Of a DNA stretch of 64,000 bases, positions 43,626-51,791 are shown piece after piece; the first letter of the stretch is position 1; each line of letters starts with the position of its first letter. The stretch lies in NCBI GenBank assembly GCA_951813545.1, contig OX638352.1:1922001-1986000 (forward strand), given 5' to 3'. The notes under the pieces are model-generated. The model made no database searches, was not told the DNA's origin, and worked only from the letters and a program-made list of their open reading frames with translations. This DNA is from an uncultured Poribacteria bacterium. Its GTDB lineage: Bacteria; Poribacteria; WGA-4E; WGA-3G. The translations under genes and the position numbers were made by a program.

Positions 43626-43821
43626 TCCAATGTAAGAAAATCGTGCCACCGACGAGTGTGAAAACCGTAAACGGCATCGCCATCAGAAAAAGGATACTCC
43701 AATTGAAACCTTTACTGATCGGCTCGTCAAGTGTTTTACAGGCAGGACATGCCTCAAGATATGTCGGTGCTATGAGCATGACAAATATCAAAACGAAAGC
43801 CCACCAGAAAAATCTATACAT
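43552..43821 (-). CDS. Small oxidase-linked membrane protein, 89 residues, C-terminus from a repeat
   Basis: From ATG 43821: MYRFFWWAFVLIFVMLIAPT, then LEACPACKTLDEPISKGFNWS, with a CxxC motif, and a second helix ILFLMAMPFTVFTLVGGTIF. The CxxC between helices resembles small cysteine-bearing oxidase-associated proteins, though no family name was recognised. After the second helix the frame runs into the TCAG-type repeat, so the last 22 residues or so (from RLSVVGSRL) and the stop codon come from the repeat. Position in the cta operon suggests a role in oxidase assembly. Confidence 0.65.
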   Translation of the reverse strand: MYRFFWWAFVLIFVMLIAPTYLEACPACKTLDEPISKGFNWSILFLMAMPFTVFTLVGGTIFLHWNGYRLSVVGSRLKKEFLRIRNRLN

Positions 43822-43843
43822 TCTTAAAGTCCTTCTATGATGT

Positions 43844-44434
43844 CTACGAGAGATACACCAAAACGTAGAGAATTGGCCAGAGCGCAACAACAAAAATCCA
43901 GTAGATCGTACAGGTATCAACGCCGACGTAACGTGTGGCGGAGAAACGTCCTTTCAATGCCATGCCAAAAACGATGAATAACCATATAACAGCACTCAGC
44001 ACATGAACCGCATGGCACCCGATGAGTACGTAAAAGATGCCACCGTAGACCCCAGATTGAAGTGTAAGCCCATTACGAATCAGCTGCACCCATTCGCTCC
44101 CCTGGATCCCGAGAAAGAGAAGCCCAAGGACACCGGTGAGCAGAAGCCACTTGTGGAGCTGCTTCACCAGATCCTTCTGAATTGCACGGCGCGCTTGAAA
44201 CATCGTGTAGCCGCTCAGTAGGAGCAGTGCAGTATTGATGCCGGTCACCGCACGTGGCAACTCGATGCCGATATGTGATGGCGGGGGCCAAGTAACATTC
44301 CCAACCCGAAATACGAGAAATGTCCCAATCAAACCTGAAAATAGCATCGTCTCTGCACCGAGTAGGACTAATATTCCTAATCGTGCGTTGCTCAAAGGTT
44401 GACGGTCGTGGATTTCAGAGTTATTATGTGCCAT
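43844..44434 (-). CDS. Second cytochrome c oxidase subunit III-like protein
   Basis: 196 residues with five helices, close in pattern to the gene at 42835 (LGILVLLGAETMLFSGLIGTFLVF, SGYTMFQARRAI, LLGIQGSEWVQL and FYVLIGCHAVHVLSAVIWLF). The presence of two consecutive subunit III homologues in one operon is unusual but known in some phyla. Start ATG 44434 overlaps the following gene's stop by one base (44434). Confidence 0.85.
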   Translation of the reverse strand: MAHNNSEIHDRQPLSNARLGILVLLGAETMLFSGLIGTFLVFRVGNVTWPPPSHIGIELPRAVTGINTALLLLSGYTMFQARRAIQKDLVKQLHKWLLLTGVLGLLFLGIQGSEWVQLIRNGLTLQSGVYGGIFYVLIGCHAVHVLSAVIWLFIVFGMALKGRFSATRYVGVDTCTIYWIFVVALWPILYVLVYLS

Positions 44435-44676
44435 TATCGATGCTTTCTGCTTTTCAAAATCCGAAGAACAACCTCAACCACCGCCGCGATAATTAGCAGC
44501 AACCCGATAATACCCAAAACAGGGATGACAAGACTGCTAATAACACTCCCAACAGATTGAGGTGCTTTGCTGCCCGTAACAATCGCTGCCGTTACAATGG
44601 CAAACAATCCGGCAAACAGTAAACACAAGACAAGTCCGAGGCGGCGATTTCGCTTGCGATGCTCCAGTGCATTCAT
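44434..44676 (-). CDS. Small membrane protein in the oxidase operon, 80 residues
   Basis: Two helices (LGLVLCLLFAGLFAIVTAAIV and SLVIPVLGIIGLLLIIAAVVEVV) with a Lys/Arg-rich N-terminus and C-terminus. No family was recognised. Its start and stop overlap its neighbours by 4 bp (44673-44676) and 1 bp. Tight packing suggests it is translated with the oxidase genes. Confidence 0.65.
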   Translation of the reverse strand: MNALEHRKRNRRLGLVLCLLFAGLFAIVTAAIVTGSKAPQSVGSVISSLVIPVLGIIGLLLIIAAVVEVVLRILKSRKHR

Positions 44677-45017
44677 GAATGCTCCAACGGGTCTGCCCCA
44701 AAACGATTTGGTCCAAATGTTCCTCTGCGAAAGCCTAATTCAAAAAACGCCACCACGCGAATCAGTTCCGACCAGCCTGATTTGTCCAAGTCATGCCAAC
44801 GTTTGACATTTACTGCCAAGCCGATCCAGGTGGAAAATACAACGTAGAGGAGCAAAAGCACACCCACAGCAGTGTTATTAATAGCAGAACAAATGAAAAG
44901 TATAACAATATAAACAACTACTATCAGCAGATGTATTGTCCAGTATTTTGCCCGATTAATCCTACCTTTGAAAGAGAATAAGGTTTGAGACAATGTCATT
45001 TTTTGCTGCCTCGCCAA
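44673..45017 (-). CDS. DUF805-family membrane protein
   Basis: 114 residues with three helices. It opens with the family-like FSFKGRINRAKYWTIHLLIVV and contains WIGLAVNVKRWHDLDKSGW, the DUF805 signature of a small membrane protein of unknown role. The insertion of such a gene in a cta operon is unusual. Start ATG at 45017 lies 1 bp after the ctaB stop (45019). Confidence 0.8.
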   Translation of the reverse strand: MARQQKMTLSQTLFSFKGRINRAKYWTIHLLIVVVYIVILFICSAINNTAVGVLLLLYVVFSTWIGLAVNVKRWHDLDKSGWSELIRVVAFFELGFRRGTFGPNRFGADPLEHS

Positions 45018-45018
45018 C

Positions 45019-45942
45019 CTAAATTTTATCTAATGCCATCGTGATGAAAACCAATGGCAAATAAAGCAACGAGGCATATAACAAATAGCGTGCCGCCTTC
45101 ACTGAACGTGTGCGAGCCAAATAGATACCGACTGCCAGAAACGCTGCACCTGCCAACAATGCTGTGAAGAAATAGACGCTACCGGCAATGTTATATAGGG
45201 CAGGCAGCAAGCCGATCCCAAGGAGCGCGACGCAATTAATCACAATTTGACGGCATGTGCTCGCACCGTCTGGGTGAATGACTGGTAACAGACGGAAACC
45301 TGCTTTTGCGTAATCTTCGCGATAGATGTAGGCTATCGCGAGAGAGTGTGGGAGCTGCCACAAAAAGAGTATCGTAAATAACACCCACGCTCCACCTGTC
45401 AGCGAGCCTCTCGCTGCAACCCATCCAACGACAGGAGGAAGTGCTCCCGGCACCGCACCAATAAGGGTACAGAGCGAAGTCGTCCGCTTGAGCGGCGTAT
45501 AGAGAAACAGATAGCTCACGACTATCAGCGAAATAACAAACCCACTCAGCATATTGACGACAAACGTCAGATAAAGCATGCCGCCACCTGTAAGCGCAGC
45601 ACCAACGAGGAGTGCCTCCAACGGGTTCATTCTACCATCAGGCAGCGGTCTTTCCTGCGTCCGTTTCATCTGTGCGTCTACATCGCGTTCCAAGTATTGA
45701 TTGAGTCCTAATACACCCGCTGCTGTCAACCCAGCACCGATAAGTGTATGTAGGCATCGGAGCCAGTCCACGGTCTGTGCGCCGAGATAGTAGCCAGCGG
45801 CGGTTGTAATGAGTATCATCACAACCAATCTTGGTTTGATGAACTCAATAAAGTCAACGGCGCGATGCACAAAAGTCGTTTGCTTTGACGGTGGATTTGC
45901 CGTGTCTGTGTTGTCTGGTAATGTTACGGTTGTTGAACTCAT
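45019..45942 (-). CDS. ctaB: Protoheme IX farnesyltransferase
   Basis: A UbiA-family prenyltransferase that converts heme B to heme O for the oxidase. The 307 residues from ATG 45942 have about eight or nine helices. The first Asp-rich motif is NQYLERDVDAQMKRTQERPLP, with the second in YREDYAKAGFRLLPV. A cytoplasmic N-terminal stretch precedes it. It directly follows heme A synthase in transcription order, so heme O/A synthesis is encoded with the apo-oxidase. Confidence 0.93.
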   Translation of the reverse strand: MSSTTVTLPDNTDTANPPSKQTTFVHRAVDFIEFIKPRLVVMILITTAAGYYLGAQTVDWLRCLHTLIGAGLTAAGVLGLNQYLERDVDAQMKRTQERPLPDGRMNPLEALLVGAALTGGGMLYLTFVVNMLSGFVISLIVVSYLFLYTPLKRTTSLCTLIGAVPGALPPVVGWVAARGSLTGGAWVLFTILFLWQLPHSLAIAYIYREDYAKAGFRLLPVIHPDGASTCRQIVINCVALLGIGLLPALYNIAGSVYFFTALLAGAAFLAVGIYLARTRSVKAARYLLYASLLYLPLVFITMALDKI

Positions 45943-45952
45943 AATGTCTATC

Positions 45953-46888
45953 TCACTCTGTAACGAGCGCGCCACCCGCGTGTGTGTCGACAGTTACCGA
46001 TGTATCGGTGAATCGGTAGATTTTCAAGGTAAGCACAAAACTGCTCACCAACATGAGTGCCCCGACTGCGACGTGAGCAGTGGTAATTGTGACTGTGAGC
46101 GCGGCTGCGAATGTTTCACCGAAAGCGGTTAACTTCGCGAAAAACGCCCCAGTACCGAGCATCAACTGGATAGCCAGTAAACCGAGTAATAGCATTGGCA
46201 TCGACTGTCCAATTCTCTGGGCATCGCCATTCACCCCCAGAACACGTCTTGCCAATAAGAAAATGTGCAGCGCAACCAAGAAAGCAAAAAGAAGATGCGC
46301 ATCAAGCCTGCTTCCAGTATGTCGCAAAATCGCGCCAAAGATGAGCTGCACATAAATAAGACCTGTCGTAATCAGACTTAACCGTCGCAGCTTCTGTGCT
46401 GTCCCGTTTACAGATGCGATCCTATCTTTCCACCAATCACGAGAGGTAAACCAAGCAATCCCACAGAGCAGTGCGAAAAACGCTTGGGCAAGACACGCAT
46501 GTACGATCGCGAAGTTGCGGTTAATCTGAGTAACCCGAAGTCCACCGAGAACACCTTGAACAATAACAGCAACAAGAGCCACAATTCCAAGCCATTTCAA
46601 CCACTTACGGGAATCCTTCGCTAATATCAAGACCAAAAGACCAATTGTCAAGATTCCAACGAGGGAACCCATGAGTCGATGACTATGCTCATAAAGAATG
46701 CCCCCTACCATTTCCGACAACGGATAGAGAAACATATTATACCCAAAGGTCGTTGGCCAATCGGGTACAGCAAGTCCGGAATCCGTACCTGTAACAATCC
46801 CACCGATGACAATTAACAAGAACGTCGCGCCTGCGGTAAGGCGTGCCATCCTGTGTAGCCATGGGCTATAATTGGTATTGTTTTTCAT
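45953..46888 (-). CDS. ctaA: Heme A synthase (COX15/CtaA)
   Basis: This integral membrane oxygenase converts heme O to heme A. 311 residues and eight helices. The first half has GGIVTGTDSGLAVPDWPTTFG and EHSHRLMGSLVGILTIG, with the His ligand pair; the second half has VHACLAQAFFALLCGIAWFT and RHTGSRLDAHLLFAFLVALH plus a final His in TTAHVAVGALMLVSS. It lies between ctaB and ctaD. Confidence 0.92.
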   Translation of the reverse strand: MKNNTNYSPWLHRMARLTAGATFLLIVIGGIVTGTDSGLAVPDWPTTFGYNMFLYPLSEMVGGILYEHSHRLMGSLVGILTIGLLVLILAKDSRKWLKWLGIVALVAVIVQGVLGGLRVTQINRNFAIVHACLAQAFFALLCGIAWFTSRDWWKDRIASVNGTAQKLRRLSLITTGLIYVQLIFGAILRHTGSRLDAHLLFAFLVALHIFLLARRVLGVNGDAQRIGQSMPMLLLGLLAIQLMLGTGAFFAKLTAFGETFAAALTVTITTAHVAVGALMLVSSFVLTLKIYRFTDTSVTVDTHAGGALVTE

Positions 46889-46914
46889 ACTACGTTTCCA
46901 GAGGCATTCATAGA

Positions 46915-46934
46915 GGCGCAGTTAAAACCGCGCC
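46915..46934. repeat. Palindromic repeat, GGCGCAGTT-AAAACCGCGCC
   Basis: Imperfect arms with tail TACAG, between ctaD and ctaA. Confidence 0.55.
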
Positions 46935-46943
46935 TACAGCTGC

Positions 46944-48809
46944 TTAGTCCCCGCTTGTCGCGGGGGCATGTTCCGGTTGTGCCTGCGGAATCCAATCCGA
47001 TTCCTCACCGGGTACACTATATTCATAAGGCCCGCGGTAGACAGTTGGGATTTGACCGAAATTGCCGTGCGGCACTGGCGTAGGTGCCTCCCATTCCAGT
47101 GTATTTACATGCCACGGATTCTGTTCAGCGACTTTCCCTCGGTACATACTCCAGAAGAAGTTAAAGACCAATATCAATTGTGCGAACCCCAGGGTAAACG
47201 CACTCATCGTGATAAAGATGTTCATCCCTACAAATCCTTGGAATTCAAACTGCCACATTAAAAACTTAATCGTTGTTGGTTCCTTTAGAAATTCATATTG
47301 CATCGGATTGGAGATTCGCCGCATGTGCCCGCCTATACCGAGAATATGCATCGGGAAGAAGGTGCAGTTGAAAGCGATGAACGTCAGCCAAAAATGGATT
47401 TTGGAGAGGAAATCGTTCATGTAGCGTCCATACATCTTCGGGAACCAGAAAATGATCCCACCGAACATAGCGAACAGACTTCCACCGAACACCACGTAGT
47501 GGATATGTGCGACAATGTAATAGGTATCGTGGATGAAGATGTCCACCGGCGTATTTGCCATATAGATACCGCTGAGTCCACCAATCACAAACATCGAAAC
47601 AAAGGCAATGGCGTGAAGCATCGGCGTTGTAAATCGGATTGAACCTTTGAACATTGTCCCCAGCCAGTTAAATGTTTTAATGGCTGAAGGCACCGCAATG
47701 AGCATCGTTGTTGTCATGAAGATAGAACCCAATGCGGGTTGCATACCGCTTTGGAACATGTGGTGTCCCCAAACAATCCAGCCCAAAAACGCGATGGCGA
47801 TCATTGCGTAAACCATGGAACGGTATCCAAAGATCGGTTTCCGTGAAAAGACAGCCACCAATTCGGAAGCAATTCCCATCCCTGGTAAGATAAGGATATA
47901 GACTTCAGGGTGCCCAAAGAACCAGAAGAGATGCTGCCAGAGGAGCGGGTCACCGCCGCCTTCCGCCGTAGCGGTAAAGAACGTCGTTCCCGCAAGCCTA
48001 TCAAAGATGAGAAGCGCGAGTGCCGAAGAAAGCACGGGGAACGCAAGTAGCAAGAGAATCGCGACGATGAAAAGCGACCAAATGACTAATGGGAGTCGGA
48101 AGAAGGTCATCCCCGGTGCACGCATATTGATAATTGTGGTGATATAGTTAATAGACCCGACCAAAGAGGAAAACCCTTGAATGAGTAGGCTAATTGCCCA
48201 AAGGTTTTGTCCCCAGTCTACACCTGTCCACTGCGGGTCCGAAGAGAGCGGTGCGTAGCCTGTCCATCCCGCCGCTGCGTGACCGCCAGGGACAAAGAAC
48301 CCGACTGTCATAATAATTGCGGCAAGGACTGCGAGCCAAAAGGAGAGCATATTGAGGATAGGAAACGCCATATCCCGTGTACCGATCATCAACGGAATTA
48401 GGAAATTTCCGAAGGCACCGACCAAGATAGGGACCACGACGAAGAACACCATAATAGTGGCGTGCATCGTGAACAGCATGTTGTAAAATGCGGGTTCAAC
48501 AACCCCGTTGGGCATATTTACTTCAAGCCATTCCTCTTGCTCGGATTCATAAATCCGCTCCCACATCCTATCAGCACCGGTGACAACTTCACCTTCCTCC
48601 ATATATTGTGGTGATGCCCCAATGATGGGTAGTGGTCTTTCTGGGTAGGCAAGTTGCCATCTAAAGAGGAGCGCGAGGCCCCCCCCAACAAACAACATAA
48701 TCAGTCCGTAGATGAGGAACTGCTTACCGATCATTTTGTGGTCGAGTGAAAAGATGTATTTGCGAATAAAACTTTCTTCATGATGTGACGAATGTTCGTT
48801 ATCGTGCAT
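46944..48809 (-). CDS. ctaD: Cytochrome c oxidase subunit I (aa3-type, A-family)
   Basis: The catalytic heme-copper subunit. From ATG 48809 it is 621 residues with twelve or more helices. The low-spin heme ligand is in the HATIMVFFVVVPILVGAFGN region; the CuB/proton-channel motif is FFGHPEVYILILPGMG, with the Glu and the His-Tyr pair of A-type oxidases; further His ligands are in GHHMFQSGM and HDTYYIVAHIHYV. An insertion of about 40 residues before the first His region (QYMEEGEVVTGADRMWER) is longer than usual. The gene follows ctaC by 20 bp. Confidence 0.95.
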   Translation of the reverse strand: MHDNEHSSHHEESFIRKYIFSLDHKMIGKQFLIYGLIMLFVGGGLALLFRWQLAYPERPLPIIGASPQYMEEGEVVTGADRMWERIYESEQEEWLEVNMPNGVVEPAFYNMLFTMHATIMVFFVVVPILVGAFGNFLIPLMIGTRDMAFPILNMLSFWLAVLAAIIMTVGFFVPGGHAAAGWTGYAPLSSDPQWTGVDWGQNLWAISLLIQGFSSLVGSINYITTIINMRAPGMTFFRLPLVIWSLFIVAILLLLAFPVLSSALALLIFDRLAGTTFFTATAEGGGDPLLWQHLFWFFGHPEVYILILPGMGIASELVAVFSRKPIFGYRSMVYAMIAIAFLGWIVWGHHMFQSGMQPALGSIFMTTTMLIAVPSAIKTFNWLGTMFKGSIRFTTPMLHAIAFVSMFVIGGLSGIYMANTPVDIFIHDTYYIVAHIHYVVFGGSLFAMFGGIIFWFPKMYGRYMNDFLSKIHFWLTFIAFNCTFFPMHILGIGGHMRRISNPMQYEFLKEPTTIKFLMWQFEFQGFVGMNIFITMSAFTLGFAQLILVFNFFWSMYRGKVAEQNPWHVNTLEWEAPTPVPHGNFGQIPTVYRGPYEYSVPGEESDWIPQAQPEHAPATSGD

Positions 48810-48829
48810 TGTTATTGTCCTCCTTCCGC

Positions 48830-49495
48830 CTACTGCGGCCACCTTTCTTGAACCCAGGCATCATAGTCATCTTGTGTATGCACATTGAGGTACCCGAGCA
48901 TTCCGGAGTGTCCAAATCCACACAGTTCGGCGCACGGAATTTCATAACGACCTGCCTTTGTTGCCTCAAACCAGACATCGATAAATCGGTTGGGCAAAGC
49001 ATCCTGTTTGAGCCGTAATTGTGGCACGAAGAAACTGTGGATGACATCCTCAGCGGTTAAGCGGATATGCACGACCGCGTTGATCGGCACATGCAATTCG
49101 TTTTCCAAATCCAGGTCATCATCTGTCCCAAATTCGTTATCGGGACCGGGATACGTCATATCCCAGTTAAATTGCTTTCCATTGACCTGGACAACAACAT
49201 CTGGATTCTCAGGAAATTGTGTGGGCGACTTAATATTATTCCACTGCGGGTAACTGAACATAGCCAGCACAAAGACAATTACCGTTGTAACGGCTGTCCA
49301 AATAATTTCCAGCGTTGTGCTTCCTTCGATGTAAGTCGCTCTCTTGCCTTCCTGATGGCGATATTTAATCAGGAAAACGATGAGAGTTCCCATCACAAGG
49401 ACGAACACAACAAGGGTAAGCCAATAGATAAAGTGAAAGAGGTTATCAACGCCTTGCCCGAACGTTGACACGTTATCTGGGAGCCATTGAAGCAT
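48830..49495 (-). CDS. ctaC: Cytochrome c oxidase subunit II (CuA)
   Basis: From ATG 49495 the 221 residues have two helices (LFHFIYWLTLVVFVLVMGTLIVF and IIWTAVTTVIVFVLAMFSY) and then the CuA cupredoxin domain, with His in DVIHSFFVPQL and the metal-binding CAELCGFGHSGM. No fused cytochrome c domain follows, so an external electron donor is expected. It is the first gene of the operon in transcription order, apart from any upstream promoter. Confidence 0.94.
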   Translation of the reverse strand: MLQWLPDNVSTFGQGVDNLFHFIYWLTLVVFVLVMGTLIVFLIKYRHQEGKRATYIEGSTTLEIIWTAVTTVIVFVLAMFSYPQWNNIKSPTQFPENPDVVVQVNGKQFNWDMTYPGPDNEFGTDDDLDLENELHVPINAVVHIRLTAEDVIHSFFVPQLRLKQDALPNRFIDVWFEATKAGRYEIPCAELCGFGHSGMLGYLNVHTQDDYDAWVQERWPQ

Positions 49496-49566
49496 TAAAT
49501 CCTCCTTAACAGTGCGTCTCACTTACTGAAAAGAGAGCACTCGTAAGATTTTCGTTTCTAACAGGT

Positions 49567-50337
49567 CTAATTCGTTTGTGCGGACGCTGTGAAAGTTGCC
49601 CCCACGTACGTCAATACACAAAATAGACCGGTAATCAGCATCGAGAGTGTCCACGGCGGTCCCTCACCGACTGCTGCGGCTGTGTTAAGGTAGAGACTCT
49701 GCCGAAAAGCGGCGAGTCCATACGTTAACGGATTAAATTTCATTGTCCATGCTAACCAACCGGGTACGCCTGTACTCGGAAAAAACGCGCCGGAGAGGAG
49801 CCAAATTGGAATCAACAGGAGATTCATAATCGCATGAAACCCTTGCGTCGAATCCATCCGCCACGCAATGAGTAGTCCGAGGTTCGTCAAGCCAAACGCC
49901 AAAAGTGCCATTACACCGAGCGTAAGAAAGAGTGAGGCTGCACTAAACCGGATGCCAGTCATCGGTGCGAGGAGTAACAGCAGGGCACCTTGTAAAAGTG
50001 CCAGTGTAGTCCCGCCTAACGCTTGTGCGAGTACAAGCCGCCACCTCGGTACAGGAGCGACGAGTACGCCTTGCAGGAAACCTTCACGCCGATCATTGAC
50101 AACGGAAATTGTAGCGAAAATGGACGTAAAAAGCAAGACTAAAACGACGATACCGGGATAAAAATATTCGATATAACTAAGTCCATCTACCTCACCAGAA
50201 GGTTGAAAAGATGCACTCAAACCACTTCCGATGAGGAGCCAAAATACTAAAGGTTGTGCGATAGCACTAAAGAGCCGACTCCGCTGTCGATAAAACCTGA
50301 TGATTTCGCGCCACCAGATCGTTGCAATCGGTAGCAA
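49567..50337 (-). CDS. ABC-2 type permease (DrrB/NodJ-like)
   Basis: 256 residues with six helices. It contains VVNDRREGFLQGVLVAPVPR, the loop typical of the ABC-2 permease family. It starts with a TTG at 50337, 5 bp after the ATPase gene's stop, with GAAAATTAAAAAT before it. Its position between the cta operon and the ATPase suggests a role in membrane or metal transport, but this is not shown. Confidence 0.87.
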   Translation of the reverse strand: MLPIATIWWREIIRFYRQRSRLFSAIAQPLVFWLLIGSGLSASFQPSGEVDGLSYIEYFYPGIVVLVLLFTSIFATISVVNDRREGFLQGVLVAPVPRWRLVLAQALGGTTLALLQGALLLLLAPMTGIRFSAASLFLTLGVMALLAFGLTNLGLLIAWRMDSTQGFHAIMNLLLIPIWLLSGAFFPSTGVPGWLAWTMKFNPLTYGLAAFRQSLYLNTAAAVGEGPPWTLSMLITGLFCVLTYVGATFTASAQTN

Positions 50338-50341
50338 ATTT

Positions 50342-51280
50342 TTAATTTTCCGTATCCTTCCTCTCCACGAATGGGTTTCCTGTCAACTTTACGAATACGT
50401 CCTCTAACGTCGGTTTCCCGAACCGAACCGATTGAACCTCATCTGGAAAGGCAGCGACCACATCTCGAACGAATTCATGTCCGCGTTCACACTCAACACG
50501 CAGCTGGTTATCCGTCAACACGGTTGAAATACCGAATCTCTCAGCAATAGCGGTGCAGAGGTTCTCGTTGTCCATACTCTCTATGAGGACAACATCACCA
50601 CCCACTTGCGCCTTGAGTTCATCAGGTTCGCCGAGAGCGACTAACTTGCCCGTATCCAAAATACCGACCCTGTCGCATGCTTCAGCATCATCCAACAGGT
50701 GCGTTGTAAACAGAACGAGAATGTTCTCCGTTTGTGCAAGGGCACAGAGATAGTCGCTGAGTTGCCGACGTGCCCCTACATCCAATCCACTCGTCGGTTC
50801 ATCAAGGAACAGAACGCGCGGGGAATGCAGCAGGGCTTTCGCGATTTCAACGCGCCTTTGTAAACCGCCCGATAGGATTTCGACACGCTCTGTTGCTCTG
50901 TCCGCAAGTCCAAAATGCTCAAGCAGTTCCGAAATTCGGTAGCGCAGTGTTTTACCAGCAAGTCCATAAAGATGCCCGTGGTGTCGTAAATTTTCGACGA
51001 CGGTGAGTTTCGTATCCAGCCCCGGATGTTGAAAAACAACACCTAAGAGGTGCCGAATCGCTTTTACCTCGGTCGCTAAGTCGTGTCCGAGGATACGAGC
51101 GCTGCCAGATGTTACCGGCATCAGCGTAGACAGTATCCGAAAAAGTGTTGTCTTTCCACTTCCATTCGGTCCGAGGATTCCAAAAATTTCGCCGCATGAG
51201 ACGCGAAAACTGACATTGTCGAGTGCGCGCCGTGTTCGATATGCGTGCGAAAGATTTTCTACATCAAGTCTGCTTTGCAC
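50342..51280 (-). CDS. ABC transporter ATP-binding protein (DrrA-like)
   Basis: The ATPase of the exporter: Walker A GILGPNGSGKTTLFRI, Q-loop VVFQHPGLD, signature ILSGGLQRRVEIAKALLHSPR, Walker B VLFLDEPTSGLD and the H-loop LFTTHLLDDAE, with a C-terminal DrrA-like domain (VLIESMDNENLCTAIAERFG). The start is a GTG at 51280. It forms a pair with 49567. Confidence 0.9.
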   Translation of the reverse strand: MQSRLDVENLSHAYRTRRALDNVSFRVSCGEIFGILGPNGSGKTTLFRILSTLMPVTSGSARILGHDLATEVKAIRHLLGVVFQHPGLDTKLTVVENLRHHGHLYGLAGKTLRYRISELLEHFGLADRATERVEILSGGLQRRVEIAKALLHSPRVLFLDEPTSGLDVGARRQLSDYLCALAQTENILVLFTTHLLDDAEACDRVGILDTGKLVALGEPDELKAQVGGDVVLIESMDNENLCTAIAERFGISTVLTDNQLRVECERGHEFVRDVVAAFPDEVQSVRFGKPTLEDVFVKLTGNPFVERKDTEN

Positions 51281-51491
51281 TTCTGCCCTTCTGAAACCAG
51301 CACGTTTATAAAGCCGCCTACAAGTAAACCTAACCTATAGTTTGAAGACGCAGTGGAAAGGTGAACAAAGACGATGTGATGTCTGAGATCGACATCGCCC
51401 GACAAACTGCCCAATAACAGACAAGACTTGGAAGTGGGACCGAACACTCAGTAACACAATCAAAATCAACCTATCAATCCTCCGATTTGAA

Positions 51492-51788
51492 TTATGGTAC
51501 GTTGCTGGCATCGGAAGGCGTTTGCTGTGAAACAGAATCCTTCGCCACCATCCGACGTTCACGAGCTTTCCGCATCAGTTCTCGGGCGCGTGTGACCCGA
51601 TTGGCACAACAATTACAAGATTTCTTTTTCGCATCGAGCGACGTTTCTGTCTGTGTGGTGCCTTCCATCCGCTCTTGCTGCAAGGGGGACTGTGGGGGGG
51701 GCATATCGGTTCCGCCCCTGATAACAACAGCATTGAGTACAAGAGCGGCGAGTGCTATCATGCTATAGATGAGAGTTCTCTTTTTCAT
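51492..51788 (-). CDS. Small exported or anchored protein, 98 residues
   Basis: N-terminal hydrophobic segment (TLIYSMIALAALVLNAVVI), then a Pro/Gln-rich linker, a Cys motif SCNCCANR, and a basic helix (RARELMRKARERR). No family was recognised. It is 3 bp from the gene at 51792. The Cys motif could bind metal. Confidence 0.6.
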   Translation of the reverse strand: MKKRTLIYSMIALAALVLNAVVIRGGTDMPPPQSPLQQERMEGTTQTETSLDAKKKSCNCCANRVTRARELMRKARERRMVAKDSVSQQTPSDASNVP

Positions 51789-51791
51789 CCG

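Noticed and set aside
51281..51491. Small open frames between the ABC ATPase gene and the next gene
   Set aside because: They overlap each other in different frames, with no coding signal; the region is left unassigned.
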